NCBI RefSeq assembly: GCF_017161325.1
Contig: NZ_CP045670.1
Coordinates: 868,001-932,000 of the forward strand
DNA: 64,000 bases
Reading direction: 5' to 3'
Origin: Treponema pedis
Lineage (GTDB): Bacteria; Spirochaetota; Spirochaetia; Treponematales; Treponemataceae
The notes beneath the pieces were generated by a model, which saw only the letters and a program-made list of their open reading frames with translations, did not search any database and had not been told where the DNA came from. Each line of letters begins with the position of its first letter. Position 1 is the stretch's first letter. This document shows positions 53,499-61,287 of this stretch, piece after piece. Made by a program: the position numbers and the translations under genes.

Positions 53499-54833
53499 TT
53501 ATTTAGCTGTAATAGCCGCCATTGTGATATAGTTATACGGTTTATTAAAATGCGGTAAAAAGAAAATATCCAAAAGTTTCAGTTTATCGATAGTTACTTT
53601 TTCCTGAATTGCAAGCGAGAACATATGAATACCCATAGACATATCGTAAGTGGAAGCCATTTGCGCTCCTACAACCGCACGGGTTTTCCTGTTGTACACA
53701 ATTCTTAATTTTACGGGAGGATTATCGGTTTCCATAAATTCCGGCCTTTGTAAATCGGTAAAATCGGTAAATTCCACATCAATACCCAGTTTTTTCGCAC
53801 GTTCTGCGGTAATGCCGGTTGAAACCATTTTTAAATCGTAAATATTTATTCCGTTGGAACCTTGAACGCCGATACTGTCTAAGGCAATACCCGAAGCATT
53901 ATGTGCAGCAACCACGCCGCTTCTAACTGCATTCGTTGCAAGAGCAATATAGGATTTTTCACCGATAGAATTGTCCAAAACTGTTGCGCAATCTCCTATT
54001 GCATATACGTCTTTAATGCTTGTTTCCTGCTTTGTATTAACTAAATAAGCGCCGTTTTTAAAGGTTTCAATATCGTTTTTGCCTAACTCGGTATTGGGGC
54101 GGAAACCTATACAGACTACTACCATATCGGCAGGATATTCTTTTTTATCGGTAACTACGGCTTCTACCTTGCCCGTACCCTTTAGTTCTTTGACGGTTTG
54201 ATTATAAGCGAGTTCAATTCCGTGTTCTTTTAAATTCTTATCCATCATTTCGGTAAACGGTGTATCATAATAATTTGAAAGACTTGTGGGCATAGAATCG
54301 ATAAGCACTACATTTTTATTGTGTCTTTTAAATGCTTCCGCCAATTCTACACCGATATATCCTGCACCGATAACCGCTACATTTTTAATGGCGGGATTTT
54401 TAAGTTTTTCTATAACGGTTTGCGCATTTTGGAAGATTTTAACTTGTTGAACATTTTCCAAATCCATTCCTTTAATGTTGGGAAGAATGGGGAGAGAGCC
54501 CGTTGCAAGAATTAACTTATCGTAAGATTCTTCAATTGAGGCTCCGCCTTTTACCGCGCCGTACACAACTTTTTTCTTAAAGTCGATTTTGGTAATTTCG
54601 GCTTCCATTGTAACCTTTGCACCCTTTGCTTCAAGTTTTTCTTTACTTGAATAAAAAAGTCCTTCGGAACCCCTAATTTGTCCGCCAATCCAAAGAGCCA
54701 TTCCGCAGCCTAAAAAGCTGATATTGGTATTCCTATCGAATACTATAACTTGATTTTCTTTTGAAAGGTCGGTTAAAAAATTGATTGCCGCCGTTCCTGC
54801 GTGGTTTGCACCGATTACTACAATTTTACTCAT
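53499..54833 (-). CDS. nox: NADH oxidase (water-forming type) / CoA-disulfide reductase family
   Basis: 444 residues from ATG 54833 (AAGGAG six bases upstream). FAD-binding [16 protein letters not shown], redox-active Cys in [14 protein letters not shown] (about residue 42), NAD-binding [20 protein letters not shown] segment [11 protein letters not shown], and the C-terminal dimer domain ending [10 protein letters not shown]. The single-Cys active site is shared by water-forming Nox, NADH peroxidase and CoA-disulfide reductase; CoA-binding residues cannot be judged here. In anaerobic treponemes, such an enzyme removes oxygen while regenerating NAD+. Confidence 0.93.
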   Translation of the reverse strand: MSKIVVIGANHAGTAAINFLTDLSKENQVIVFDRNTNISFLGCGMALWIGGQIRGSEGLFYSSKEKLEAKGAKVTMEAEITKIDFKKKVVYGAVKGGASIEESYDKLILATGSLPILPNIKGMDLENVQQVKIFQNAQTVIEKLKNPAIKNVAVIGAGYIGVELAEAFKRHNKNVVLIDSMPTSLSNYYDTPFTEMMDKNLKEHGIELAYNQTVKELKGTGKVEAVVTDKKEYPADMVVVCIGFRPNTELGKNDIETFKNGAYLVNTKQETSIKDVYAIGDCATVLDNSIGEKSYIALATNAVRSGVVAAHNASGIALDSIGVQGSNGINIYDLKMVSTGITAERAKKLGIDVEFTDFTDLQRPEFMETDNPPVKLRIVYNRKTRAVVGAQMASTYDMSMGIHMFSLAIQEKVTIDKLKLLDIFFLPHFNKPYNYITMAAITAK

Positions 54834-55017
54834 ATTAAACTCCTTAGCCGGAAACAATGTAAATTTCAAGATATTTCCGACCTTTATATTATTGCATAGA
54901 ATTCTTAATTTGTAAAGAATAATAAGAATTTAATTTATAAATTATGGAGTGCTTGTATAAGTCTTATTTTAATGCTATTCTCAGTTTTAACAATAAAAAT
55001 ATCGGGGTTAAAATACT

Positions 55018-55659
55018 ATGAAAAAATATTTTTCTTTTTTCGGAATTTTGGTTTCAGTTCTCAGCTTTACGCAATGTGCTTTTTTAAATTCTCTTGTTAA
55101 GGAAAACAGGGAACTTATTAAGCAACTTAAAGATTCCGATTTACAAGGTCATACCGTAACGTGGCTTATTTTTGCAGATGAAAGCAATGCTCTTAAATCC
55201 GCAGCATATAAAAAGGCTGCAAGATATTATCAAGAAAAATCTTCACAAGCAGGATTTAACGATAAGCTGCAAATATTGGTAGTTTCCGAAGGTATAGAAA
55301 AAGCTATAAAAGAAAAAGTAAAAGAAGCGGGTTTTGACGCCGATTGTTTTCCTCTCCGCTGGAACGGAGATATAAAAAATAAATATAATCCTGAAAATAA
55401 AAAGAATTATTCCGTATTTTTCGATAAAAAGGGCAGAAGACTTTTATGTTTAACGGAAGATTGGTCTTTTGAAAATTATGAAGGGTTAAAGGATTATGCA
55501 ATTGAAGCTGCGGGTTTACAAAATGTTTCCGATTTAAAAAATCCGATAAACCTTTTAAATGCTTTTAATAAACTTAAAAATGATGAAATATTGGATTTTG
55601 TATCTTCAGCGCTTACTTTTACGGTAAAAGATTTATTATATAAATTTGTCGCCGAATAA
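55018..55659 (+). CDS. lipoprotein of unknown function
   Basis: 213 residues. Lipoprotein signal (MKKYFSFFGILVSVLSFTQC; lipidated Cys at about 20). The mature part has a thioredoxin-like alternation (TVTWLIFADESNALKSAAYKKA, LQILVVSEG, NYSVFFDKKGRRLL) without CxxC, recalling the lipoprotein at 4428-5342. A GGGG stretch ten bases upstream is the only ribosome-binding site candidate. Function unknown. Confidence 0.6.
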   Translation: MKKYFSFFGILVSVLSFTQCAFLNSLVKENRELIKQLKDSDLQGHTVTWLIFADESNALKSAAYKKAARYYQEKSSQAGFNDKLQILVVSEGIEKAIKEKVKEAGFDADCFPLRWNGDIKNKYNPENKKNYSVFFDKKGRRLLCLTEDWSFENYEGLKDYAIEAAGLQNVSDLKNPINLLNAFNKLKNDEILDFVSSALTFTVKDLLYKFVAE

Positions 55660-55733
55660 AATTTATTTATATAATATTAGCTTTACGGAAACAGCCTTAA
55701 GTGTTATAGGCTTTAGATAGGAATATAGCCGTT

Positions 55734-55997
55734 TTATTTATCTTTGTAATGATTTTTGCATTGAATAATCGTAAGGGTGTCATCTTCAATTACGTAAATA
55801 AGGCGGTTTTTCTTATCGATTTCGCGGCTCCAAAGCCCCGTAAGATTGCCTTTTAGCGGTTCGGGGCGTCCCAGCCCTTTATTTCCGTTACGGGAAATGT
55901 CTTCAATAAGTTTATTGATTTTTTTTAAAGTTTTTTTATCCTGTTCCTGCCAATATTGAAATTGCTCCCATGCCGATTCATCAAATTGTATTTTCAT
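55734..55997 (-). CDS. YoeB-family mRNA interferase toxin (copy 2)
   Basis: 87 residues. RelE/YoeB fold toxin that cuts mRNA at the ribosomal A site. YoeB residues align: Glu in RPEPLKG, Arg in KKNRLIYVI, and the C-terminal His-Tyr of CKNHYKDK. The start overlaps the antitoxin stop (ATGA), the usual coupling. N-terminus MKIQFDESAWEQFQYWQEQ differs from copy 1 (MNRLWTDLAWEQYLYWQEQ); from residue 18 on the two copies are almost identical. Confidence 0.9.
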   Translation of the reverse strand: MKIQFDESAWEQFQYWQEQDKKTLKKINKLIEDISRNGNKGLGRPEPLKGNLTGLWSREIDKKNRLIYVIEDDTLTIIQCKNHYKDK

Positions 55998-56275
55998 TTT
56001 TCCATTGCCCGCAATTCTTCCATTGTTTTGGTAACGAATTTTAATTTACCCTCATCATAAAGTTTTTTTATTTTTTCCAAATTGCGGATATTTGCTTCGT
56101 TGTAGAAATCGTCGTCTTTTACGTTAAGCTCGAAGGGGATTTTTCTGTCCGAAATAACCTTTTTTGCGAACACGTTAAAAGCCGCATTTACGGAAAGTCC
56201 TATACTTTTACAAATTTGAGAAAATTCGGTTTTATCCGCATTGTCCATTCTGATAGTTATATTCGTTTGTGCCAT
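55994..56275 (-). CDS. RelB/DinJ-family antitoxin (copy 2)
   Basis: 93 residues. N-terminal ribbon-helix-helix (TNITIRMDNADKTEFSQICKS, GLSVNAAFNVFAKKVI) for dimerisation and operator binding; C-terminal helix FVTKTMEELRAMEK for toxin neutralisation. The first 76 residues match copy 1 almost exactly, while the C-terminus does not (copy 1 ends LTPHELIKV). DinJ-type antitoxin paired with a YoeB-type toxin is a mixed combination. Confidence 0.9.
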   Translation of the reverse strand: MAQTNITIRMDNADKTEFSQICKSIGLSVNAAFNVFAKKVISDRKIPFELNVKDDDFYNEANIRNLEKIKKLYDEGKLKFVTKTMEELRAMEK

Positions 56276-56295
56276 AGTTTTACTCCTAAAATATT

Positions 56296-56559
56296 TTATT
56301 TATCTTTGTAATGATTTTTGCATTGAATAATCGTAAGGGTGTCATCTTCAATTACGTAAATAAGACGGTTTTTTTTATCGATTTCGCGGCTCCAAAGCCC
56401 CGTAAGATTGCCTTTCAACGGTTCGGGGCGTCCCAGCCCTTTATTTCCGTTACGGGAAATGTCTTCAATAAGTTTATTGATTTTTCTTAAAGTTTTTTTA
56501 TCCTGTTCCTGCCAATAAAGATATTGTTCCCATGCCAAATCCGTCCAAAGTCTATTCAT
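56296..56559 (-). CDS. YoeB-family mRNA interferase toxin (copy 1)
   Basis: 87 residues; same catalytic residues as copy 2 (Glu in RPEPLKG, Arg in KKNRLIYVI, terminal CKNHYKDK). The first 17 residues are distinct. Starts 3 bases after its antitoxin. Copy 1 is promoter-proximal. Confidence 0.9.
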   Translation of the reverse strand: MNRLWTDLAWEQYLYWQEQDKKTLRKINKLIEDISRNGNKGLGRPEPLKGNLTGLWSREIDKKNRLIYVIEDDTLTIIQCKNHYKDK

Positions 56560-56562
56560 AGT

Positions 56563-56829
56563 TTATACCTTAATGAGTTCATGCGGCGTAAGTTTTAGTT
56601 TACCCTCATCATAAAGTTTTTTCATTTTTTCCAAATTACGGATATTTGCTTCGCTGTAGAAATCGTCGTCTTTTACGTTAAGCTCGAAGGGGATTTTTCT
56701 GTCCGAAATAACCTTTTTTGCGAATACGTTAAAGGCCGCATTTACGGAAAGTCCTATACTTTTACAAATTTGAGAAAATTCGGTTTTATCCGCATTGTCC
56801 ATTCTGATAGTTATATTCGTTTGTGCCAT
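56563..56829 (-). CDS. RelB/DinJ-family antitoxin (copy 1)
   Basis: 88 residues; RHH N-terminus identical to copy 2, with a distinct and shorter C-terminus (KLKLTPHELIKV). AGGAG seven bases before ATG. It is the first gene after the promoter and operator at 56857-56908, so it probably represses the whole four-gene unit. Confidence 0.9.
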   Translation of the reverse strand: MAQTNITIRMDNADKTEFSQICKSIGLSVNAAFNVFAKKVISDRKIPFELNVKDDDFYSEANIRNLEKMKKLYDEGKLKLTPHELIKV

Positions 56830-56856
56830 AGTTTTACTCCTAAAATATTTATATTA

Positions 56857-56908
56857 ATTATACGGTATTTGCACATAAATTCAAGTGCATTAGTATATAT
56901 TTGCACAT
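56857..56908 (-). promoter_or_regulatory. toxin-antitoxin promoter with repeated operator boxes
   Basis: On the minus strand TTGAAT (56884-56879), 16 bases, TATAAT (56862-56857). Two direct copies of the 11-mer ATGTGCAAATA (56876-56866 inside the spacer, and 56908-56898), plus an inverted TGCAC box (56885-56890 strand-reversed) between them. RHH antitoxins bind such short repeats, so autoregulation is likely. Confidence 0.6.
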
Positions 56909-56943
56909 TATAAGAGGTTATATAAAATAGTAAAAGTCAAGTC

Positions 56944-57891
56944 TTATTTCAATATTCCGTTTTTACGCATTTGCTCGAATACGCTGTCCTCCCCTAAAAA
57001 ATGGGCGGCTCCTGCAAACACAAAGACGGTTTCTCCTGCGTTTAAATAATCGGCAAATTTTTCAGCCCAAAGGATATTTCTGTCTTTTAAAAGAGCGTCT
57101 ATAAATTTACGGCGGCTTTGATTTGATGCTTTTTGCGGAACGGACATCATTTCCATAAGCATTTTTTCTATTTCGCTTCTATTGTTACTTAAATAAGATT
57201 TTTTTAATTTTTCAATTTGATTTATACCCTTATCCGGATTTTTTAACTCTTCTATAGTATCGTTTAAAATATCAAGCTGCTCTTCAAAGGTGCCTAACGA
57301 TAAAATTTTCAACTGCGAAGCGACATCTTCCAAGCCTTCGATTTTTTTATCTTTTGCACGGGTCATAAGATATAAGTCTATGCTTTCCGCACTGTTAAGG
57401 CCGGCTTTTTGATATATGAGCTCCGTTACACCTACAGTTAAAACCCACGGGTCAAGCATAAAAAGAACGTTTGCTCTTTCTTCTCCGAATTCGGTTTTTA
57501 AAAGCTCCGCATCTTCTTTCGATAAAAAATTTTGCAGATTTTTTTCAGGTTCCATATTGATATGGCTGAGTATTTTCCGCTGCATTTGTGCGGGAACGGA
57601 CATCATCTCTTTCAATCCCCCGATTTCGCTTACAAGTCTGCCTGAGGAATCGAAGGCTTCCAAAATTCTTTCTTCCAGCGGAAAAAAGTTGCGGTCTGCA
57701 AAATGAATTGTTCCTAAAATAAAAATCGAAGCATTATCTTTTTTTATTTCCCAAAACATTCTTTCGGGGTGTTCGATTAAAACAGCTTTTACATTATGTT
57801 CTTCTTTTTTGTCAGAGGTTGCACAGCTTATAAAAACACAGGTCAATACAATTGCAAAAAGAATTCTTTTAAAAAGGTTAAAGTGTTTCAT
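56944..57891 (-). CDS. TraB/GumN (TIKI-like) family lipoprotein
   Basis: 315 residues. Signal and lipobox FISCAT (Cys about 23). TraB/PrgY/GumN domain: FILGTIHFADRNFFPLEERI carries the GxxH motif of the putative metal-dependent peptidase, and FVFAGAAHFLGEDSVFEQM is the second conserved His motif near the C-terminus. Members of this family include pheromone-degrading TraB and Wnt-cleaving TIKI; substrate here unknown. Envelope-located. Forms a pair with the DUF2156 gene 14 bases upstream. Confidence 0.88.
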   Translation of the reverse strand: MKHFNLFKRILFAIVLTCVFISCATSDKKEEHNVKAVLIEHPERMFWEIKKDNASIFILGTIHFADRNFFPLEERILEAFDSSGRLVSEIGGLKEMMSVPAQMQRKILSHINMEPEKNLQNFLSKEDAELLKTEFGEERANVLFMLDPWVLTVGVTELIYQKAGLNSAESIDLYLMTRAKDKKIEGLEDVASQLKILSLGTFEEQLDILNDTIEELKNPDKGINQIEKLKKSYLSNNRSEIEKMLMEMMSVPQKASNQSRRKFIDALLKDRNILWAEKFADYLNAGETVFVFAGAAHFLGEDSVFEQMRKNGILK

Positions 57892-57905
57892 AGTTTCTCC
57901 TATAT

Positions 57906-58799
57906 TTAAGTATTGGTTATTTTATATTTTTTTATAAATTTTACCGGTCGGTATGTCATTTTTGCCTGTCTGAGACCCTCGTCTCCCAAGTCCTGTTCTC
58001 TGTTTATAAATTCGATATATTCGGGTAAATATCTTGCAAAAGCATAATTTATATACTGAAAACTTCCCTTATATGAGGCATCGGCTTTTTCAAATAAGAT
58101 AACCGCCGTTTTATTATTTTGAGTAATTTCCGCAATAGTCCACGCTACAGGTTCATTCCAAACATATAAAACAATACCCGGCATTGCCGACCGCGGGAAT
58201 ATATCAAGTGCGTCCAATGCCGCATAATAATCGGAATTTTCAGGGGTTTTATCGGTAAGCGATTCCGCCCAAATTTCCAATATTTTTCTTGCGTCATCTA
58301 TATTTTCCAAGGTAAGGGGTTCAATACGGATATTTTCATAGGTTTTTTCAAATTTATTTATATGCGTTTTCTTTTTGTGAAAATCTTTTCCTGCAAGTTC
58401 GGCAAGATTTTTTCTTAAATAAATATAGTCGAAGTTATCCCTATCCTCTTCGATTTTCAGATTTTTAAAATAGGGAAGCTCAAATACTGTCCGGTTATTA
58501 TCCAAAAACGATTTTGAAAGAATCGTCCAGTTTTTGTACTTTTCTAAAAGCTCTTTTGTTATTTCTACATTTACGGTACAGCACGGAGTTATAAAAAAAG
58601 GCTCTCCCTTATATTCTCCGGTTATAATTAAGAGCTTTTCGGTTTTTGAAATTCTATATTTATACGTTTCTCTAAAAAGATATAAATTCATAAATGTGAG
58701 TTCGGAAATTCCGTCCGGTAATTTTCTCAAATAAAATTCTATTTCATTTTGCATATCGACGGAAATCCGGGCAAACTCAGGGTATTCTGGAATATTCAT
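57906..58799 (-). CDS. DUF2156 family (phosphatidylglycerol lysyltransferase-like acyltransferase)
   Basis: 297 residues without membrane segments. Matches the DUF2156/LPG_synthase C-terminal double-GNAT fold: SELTFMNLYLFRETYKYRIS near the N-terminus, KDFHKKKTHINKFEKTY in the middle, and the highly conserved end YINYAFARYLPEYIEFINREQDLG then LRQAKMTYRPVKFI. Related domains transfer aminoacyl groups to lipids, but stand-alone members such as this have no assigned substrate. AGGATAT precedes ATG. Confidence 0.85.
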   Translation of the reverse strand: MNIPEYPEFARISVDMQNEIEFYLRKLPDGISELTFMNLYLFRETYKYRISKTEKLLIITGEYKGEPFFITPCCTVNVEITKELLEKYKNWTILSKSFLDNNRTVFELPYFKNLKIEEDRDNFDYIYLRKNLAELAGKDFHKKKTHINKFEKTYENIRIEPLTLENIDDARKILEIWAESLTDKTPENSDYYAALDALDIFPRSAMPGIVLYVWNEPVAWTIAEITQNNKTAVILFEKADASYKGSFQYINYAFARYLPEYIEFINREQDLGDEGLRQAKMTYRPVKFIKKYKITNT

Positions 58800-58912
58800 A
58801 GATATATCCTACTGCTTTTAGTCGAAAACGGCAATAGGTTTAAACGAAATAATTTATATGCAGTTGTATTTTTTAAAATTTATCTGTATAATATTTATAC
58901 GGAGGATTTTAA

Positions 58913-59848
58913 ATGAAGAATCTATGTTTAAAAATATTCGTACTTGCAAGTTTTGTAAGTTTTATGTACGGCTGTAAAACGGCTCCCGCCTCTCCTGCAA
59001 AAAAAACATCCGGCTCAGGTAAAATTGCCGTAAAATCGGTAACGTGGATAATTGAAAATCTTGATACATCAATTTGGAACGGCACGTTAAAAACCGGAGG
59101 ACAAATGTTCGTAAGTTTTTTTATTTCTTATTCGGGTTCGTTTAATACGTCCGATATAGAAAAACTCACTGTAGAATCTCCTGAGGATATGTGGATTCTT
59201 AACTCGGCACAGCTGGAAAAAATTACCGAAATAGATGATAATTTAAAAATTGCCGCCGTTAAGCGTTTACAATGCGGCGAAGGAAAAGGTGCGGTAGCTT
59301 TAGGTAAATGGAAAGTAATGCTTACCGATACGAGCGGCGGTGTATATGAGCAAATGCTTGATATAACAGGTTTTGAAAAAAAGGCGGAAGATAAAAAATC
59401 CGAAGAAAATTCCGCGAATATTCTTGAAAAAAGCGGAAAAGAAGAGGTAAAATTCATTGTTCCGTCAAGTTCCGGAAAAAACGAAATTGCAGCTTTGGCA
59501 ATGCCTATAATAAAATCGGTTTCCAGAGATGAAAATTCGATTGAAATTTTCTTTTCGGTAAATGACGGCAGAATTAAAAACGGATATTTTTGGTTCGATG
59601 TTCCCGGCGAAAAATATTATAAAGACTCCGGGTCTATGATAGATGCTTCGGGCAATCCGGTAAACGGCTGCCGTGTATTTTCTACAGACGGAAAGGATTG
59701 CCGCTATATTTTGCGTAAAGATGCCGATAATGCGGAGTGGTTCGATAAAATTACCGCCTGTTTTTTTGTTGTGTCCGATACGAACCGGGTATCTTCTCCT
59801 TGGGAAGAAAGAAACAGAACGGTTAGCGCAAAAGCGGAAGTAAAATAA
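58913..59848 (+). CDS. lipoprotein of unknown function
   Basis: 311 residues. Lipoprotein signal with lipobox MYGCKT (Cys about 22). The mature part begins with a low-complexity stretch (APASPAKKTSG), then two beta-rich regions separated by a Lys/Glu/Ser linker (about 165-190, KKAEDKKSEENS). No family recognised. GGAGG precedes ATG. Probably outer-sheath or periplasmic. The PspC gene follows after 18 bases and may be cotranscribed. Confidence 0.65.
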   Translation: MKNLCLKIFVLASFVSFMYGCKTAPASPAKKTSGSGKIAVKSVTWIIENLDTSIWNGTLKTGGQMFVSFFISYSGSFNTSDIEKLTVESPEDMWILNSAQLEKITEIDDNLKIAAVKRLQCGEGKGAVALGKWKVMLTDTSGGVYEQMLDITGFEKKAEDKKSEENSANILEKSGKEEVKFIVPSSSGKNEIAALAMPIIKSVSRDENSIEIFFSVNDGRIKNGYFWFDVPGEKYYKDSGSMIDASGNPVNGCRVFSTDGKDCRYILRKDADNAEWFDKITACFFVVSDTNRVSSPWEERNRTVSAKAEVK

Positions 59849-59866
59849 TATATTCGGAGAATTAAA

Positions 59867-60100
59867 ATGCGAAAGCGATTATATAAATCTTCACAAAATA
59901 AAAAAATATGCGGTGTGTGTGCCGGTCTGGCGGATTATTTTGACATTGACGTAGTTTTAATACGTATTATTTGGGCCGTAGCCGTTTTTGTTTTCGGAAG
60001 CGGTATTTTGGTATATATAATTGCCGCAATTATTATGCCTTATGACACGGACATAAATGACGGCGATAATACGGAGTATGAATACGCTCCTAAAGATTAA
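59867..60100 (+). CDS. PspC-domain membrane protein
   Basis: 77 residues, essentially one PspC domain: KRLYKSSQNKKICGVCAGLADYFDIDVVLIR then one strong membrane helix (about 33-57, IIWAVAVFVFGSGILVYIIAA) and the typical IMPYD end. PspC proteins sense envelope stress; minimal ones like this are common and their role is not fixed. GGAG before ATG; followed by a terminator. Confidence 0.9.
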   Translation: MRKRLYKSSQNKKICGVCAGLADYFDIDVVLIRIIWAVAVFVFGSGILVYIIAAIIMPYDTDINDGDNTEYEYAPKD

Positions 60101-60105
60101 AGTTT

Positions 60106-60130
60106 AAAGCCGGCGTTGACCGGCTTTTTT
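60106..60130 (+). terminator. terminator after the PspC gene
   Basis: AAAGCCGG-CGTTGA-CCGGCTTT followed by T residues to 60130; 5 bases after the stop. Confidence 0.88.
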
Positions 60131-60143
60131 ACTGTATTTATGC

Positions 60144-60170
60144 TAAAGCTATTTTTTTTTCTGCCGATAA
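60144..60170 (+). promoter_or_regulatory. sigma-28 promoter of the fliS operon
   Basis: TAAA (60144-60147), exactly 15 bases, GCCGATAA (60163-60170): a full match to the FliA consensus. The spacer contains a run of nine T (60152-60160). It lies 40 bases before the fliS ATG. Confidence 0.82.
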
Positions 60171-60210
60171 ACGAAACGAGTTATGTTTATTTATTATACG
60201 GAGGGTGGGT

Positions 60211-60651
60211 ATGAGCTATAACAGTCAAGCGGTTGCGGCATATAAAGAAGTCAAAGTAAAAACCGCAAGTCAGGGGTCTCTTATTTTAATGCTTTACACT
60301 GAAGGAATTAAGCAAATAAATTCCGCAATAGAAAAAATGAGAGTTCCTAAAATCCCTGCAAAAGATATAGAAAAAATCAACAATCACATTTTAAAAGCTC
60401 AAGATATTATTACCGAGCTTATGGCTTCGCTTGATTTGGAAGCGGGCGGAGAAATCGCTAAAAATCTTCTTTCCATTTATTCTTATTTTAATCAACAATT
60501 ATTAACGGCAAATTTAAAAAAAGATTATAAACCCCTTCTTGATGTTAAAACGATGATGGAAGAATTGGAAAAAGTATGGAGCCAAATTATTTCTACACAA
60601 CCGGCTCCCGCCAATGTTTCCGCCCCTGTAGGCATAAATATTGCAGGTTAG
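60211..60651 (+). CDS. fliS: flagellar export chaperone FliS
   Basis: 146 residues from ATG 60211 with a strong GGAGGG; a GTG two codons earlier is unlikely. FliS binds the C-terminus of flagellin to stop premature polymerisation and brings it to the export gate. Family hallmarks: NSQAVAAYKEVKVKTASQGSL, LILMLYTEGIKQINSAI, DIITELMASLDLEAGGEIA, and SIYSYFNQQLLTAN. The last 25 residues are Ala/Pro-rich and variable. Ten bases ahead of the FlgN-like gene. Confidence 0.95.
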   Translation: MSYNSQAVAAYKEVKVKTASQGSLILMLYTEGIKQINSAIEKMRVPKIPAKDIEKINNHILKAQDIITELMASLDLEAGGEIAKNLLSIYSYFNQQLLTANLKKDYKPLLDVKTMMEELEKVWSQIISTQPAPANVSAPVGINIAG

Positions 60652-60660
60652 GAGATTAAA

Positions 60661-61134
60661 ATGAAAAAAGAATTGACAAAAAAAGAAGTTGAACAGCGCG
60701 TAGCCGTTTTAAAGCGGTTTAAAGAGCTTTTACAGGACCAAAGAAAAAAATTCAGCGAGTACCTTATTGTACTTGAAACCCAAGAGCGGTGTATCGGAGA
60801 TGAAAACATAGATGCAATCGTTCATCATACCGAACTTGAACAGGAAATTATAGGAGATATTTTTACTATTCAAAAAGTTATCGACCCTATAGAAAAAATG
60901 TATAAATTCGGTTTGCCTGAAAAAGAAGATGATGAAGTTATACGCTTAAAATCGGATTTGGATAAACTGCAAGCCTGTGTTTTAACTCAAAACAAAAAAA
61001 ACAGGGAGCTTTTACAATCCCGTATGACGGTTTTAAAACAGGAAATTATTTCTATGAAACCGGTTTATACATTTACATCTACAGCTTTTAGAGAAAAAGA
61101 GCATTCCGCCGCCGTTATAGATATAAGCGTTTAA
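60661..61134 (+). CDS. FlgN-like flagellar export chaperone
   Basis: 157 residues, all helical with heptad-like pattern (LKRFKELLQDQRKKFSEYLIVLETQ, LKSDLDKLQACVLTQNKKNRELLQSRMTVLKQEI). FlgN proteins have this look and chaperone hook-associated proteins FlgK/FlgL. Sequence conservation in the family is low, so the call leans on position just behind fliS under a sigma-28 promoter. GGAG before ATG. The 153 bases following it hold an imperfect hairpin and the helicase promoter. Confidence 0.62.
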   Translation: MKKELTKKEVEQRVAVLKRFKELLQDQRKKFSEYLIVLETQERCIGDENIDAIVHHTELEQEIIGDIFTIQKVIDPIEKMYKFGLPEKEDDEVIRLKSDLDKLQACVLTQNKKNRELLQSRMTVLKQEIISMKPVYTFTSTAFREKEHSAAVIDISV

Positions 61135-61249
61135 ATTAAACTTAAACCGTAAAAAAGCCGGTTAAAAGGACTCGAACTTCGGCGGAAATCGGTTATTGTA
61201 ATACCCTATTGTTAGGCTTTACCTTAAAAGAAAAGTTTATTTTATAAGA

Positions 61250-61278
61250 TTGTAATTAGCTTTCTTTTTTGTTATACT
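61250..61278 (+). promoter_or_regulatory. promoter of the SNF2 helicase gene (near-leaderless)
   Basis: TTGTAA (61250-61255), 17 bases, TATACT (61273-61278). ATG 61288 is nine bases after the -10 box, and no ribosome-binding site fits between. Confidence 0.55.
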
Positions 61279-61287
61279 TATTTTTAT

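Larger units (their letters stand above)
55733..56850 (-). repeat. tandem duplication of a toxin-antitoxin module
   Basis: Two direct copies of about 560 bases (55733-56294 and 56295-56850), each with an antitoxin then a toxin gene read on the minus strand. Toxin 3' parts and antitoxin 5' parts are nearly identical at DNA level, including the leader before the antitoxin. They differ mainly in the short middle part: antitoxin C-terminus and toxin N-terminus. Confidence 0.9.

Noticed and set aside
61150-61180. tRNA 3'-end-like sequence on the minus strand (GTTCGAGTCC followed by an acceptor-like tail)
   Set aside because: The T-stem does not pair, and no matching 5' acceptor arm, anticodon arm or D-arm is found upstream; at best a chance match or an old fragment.
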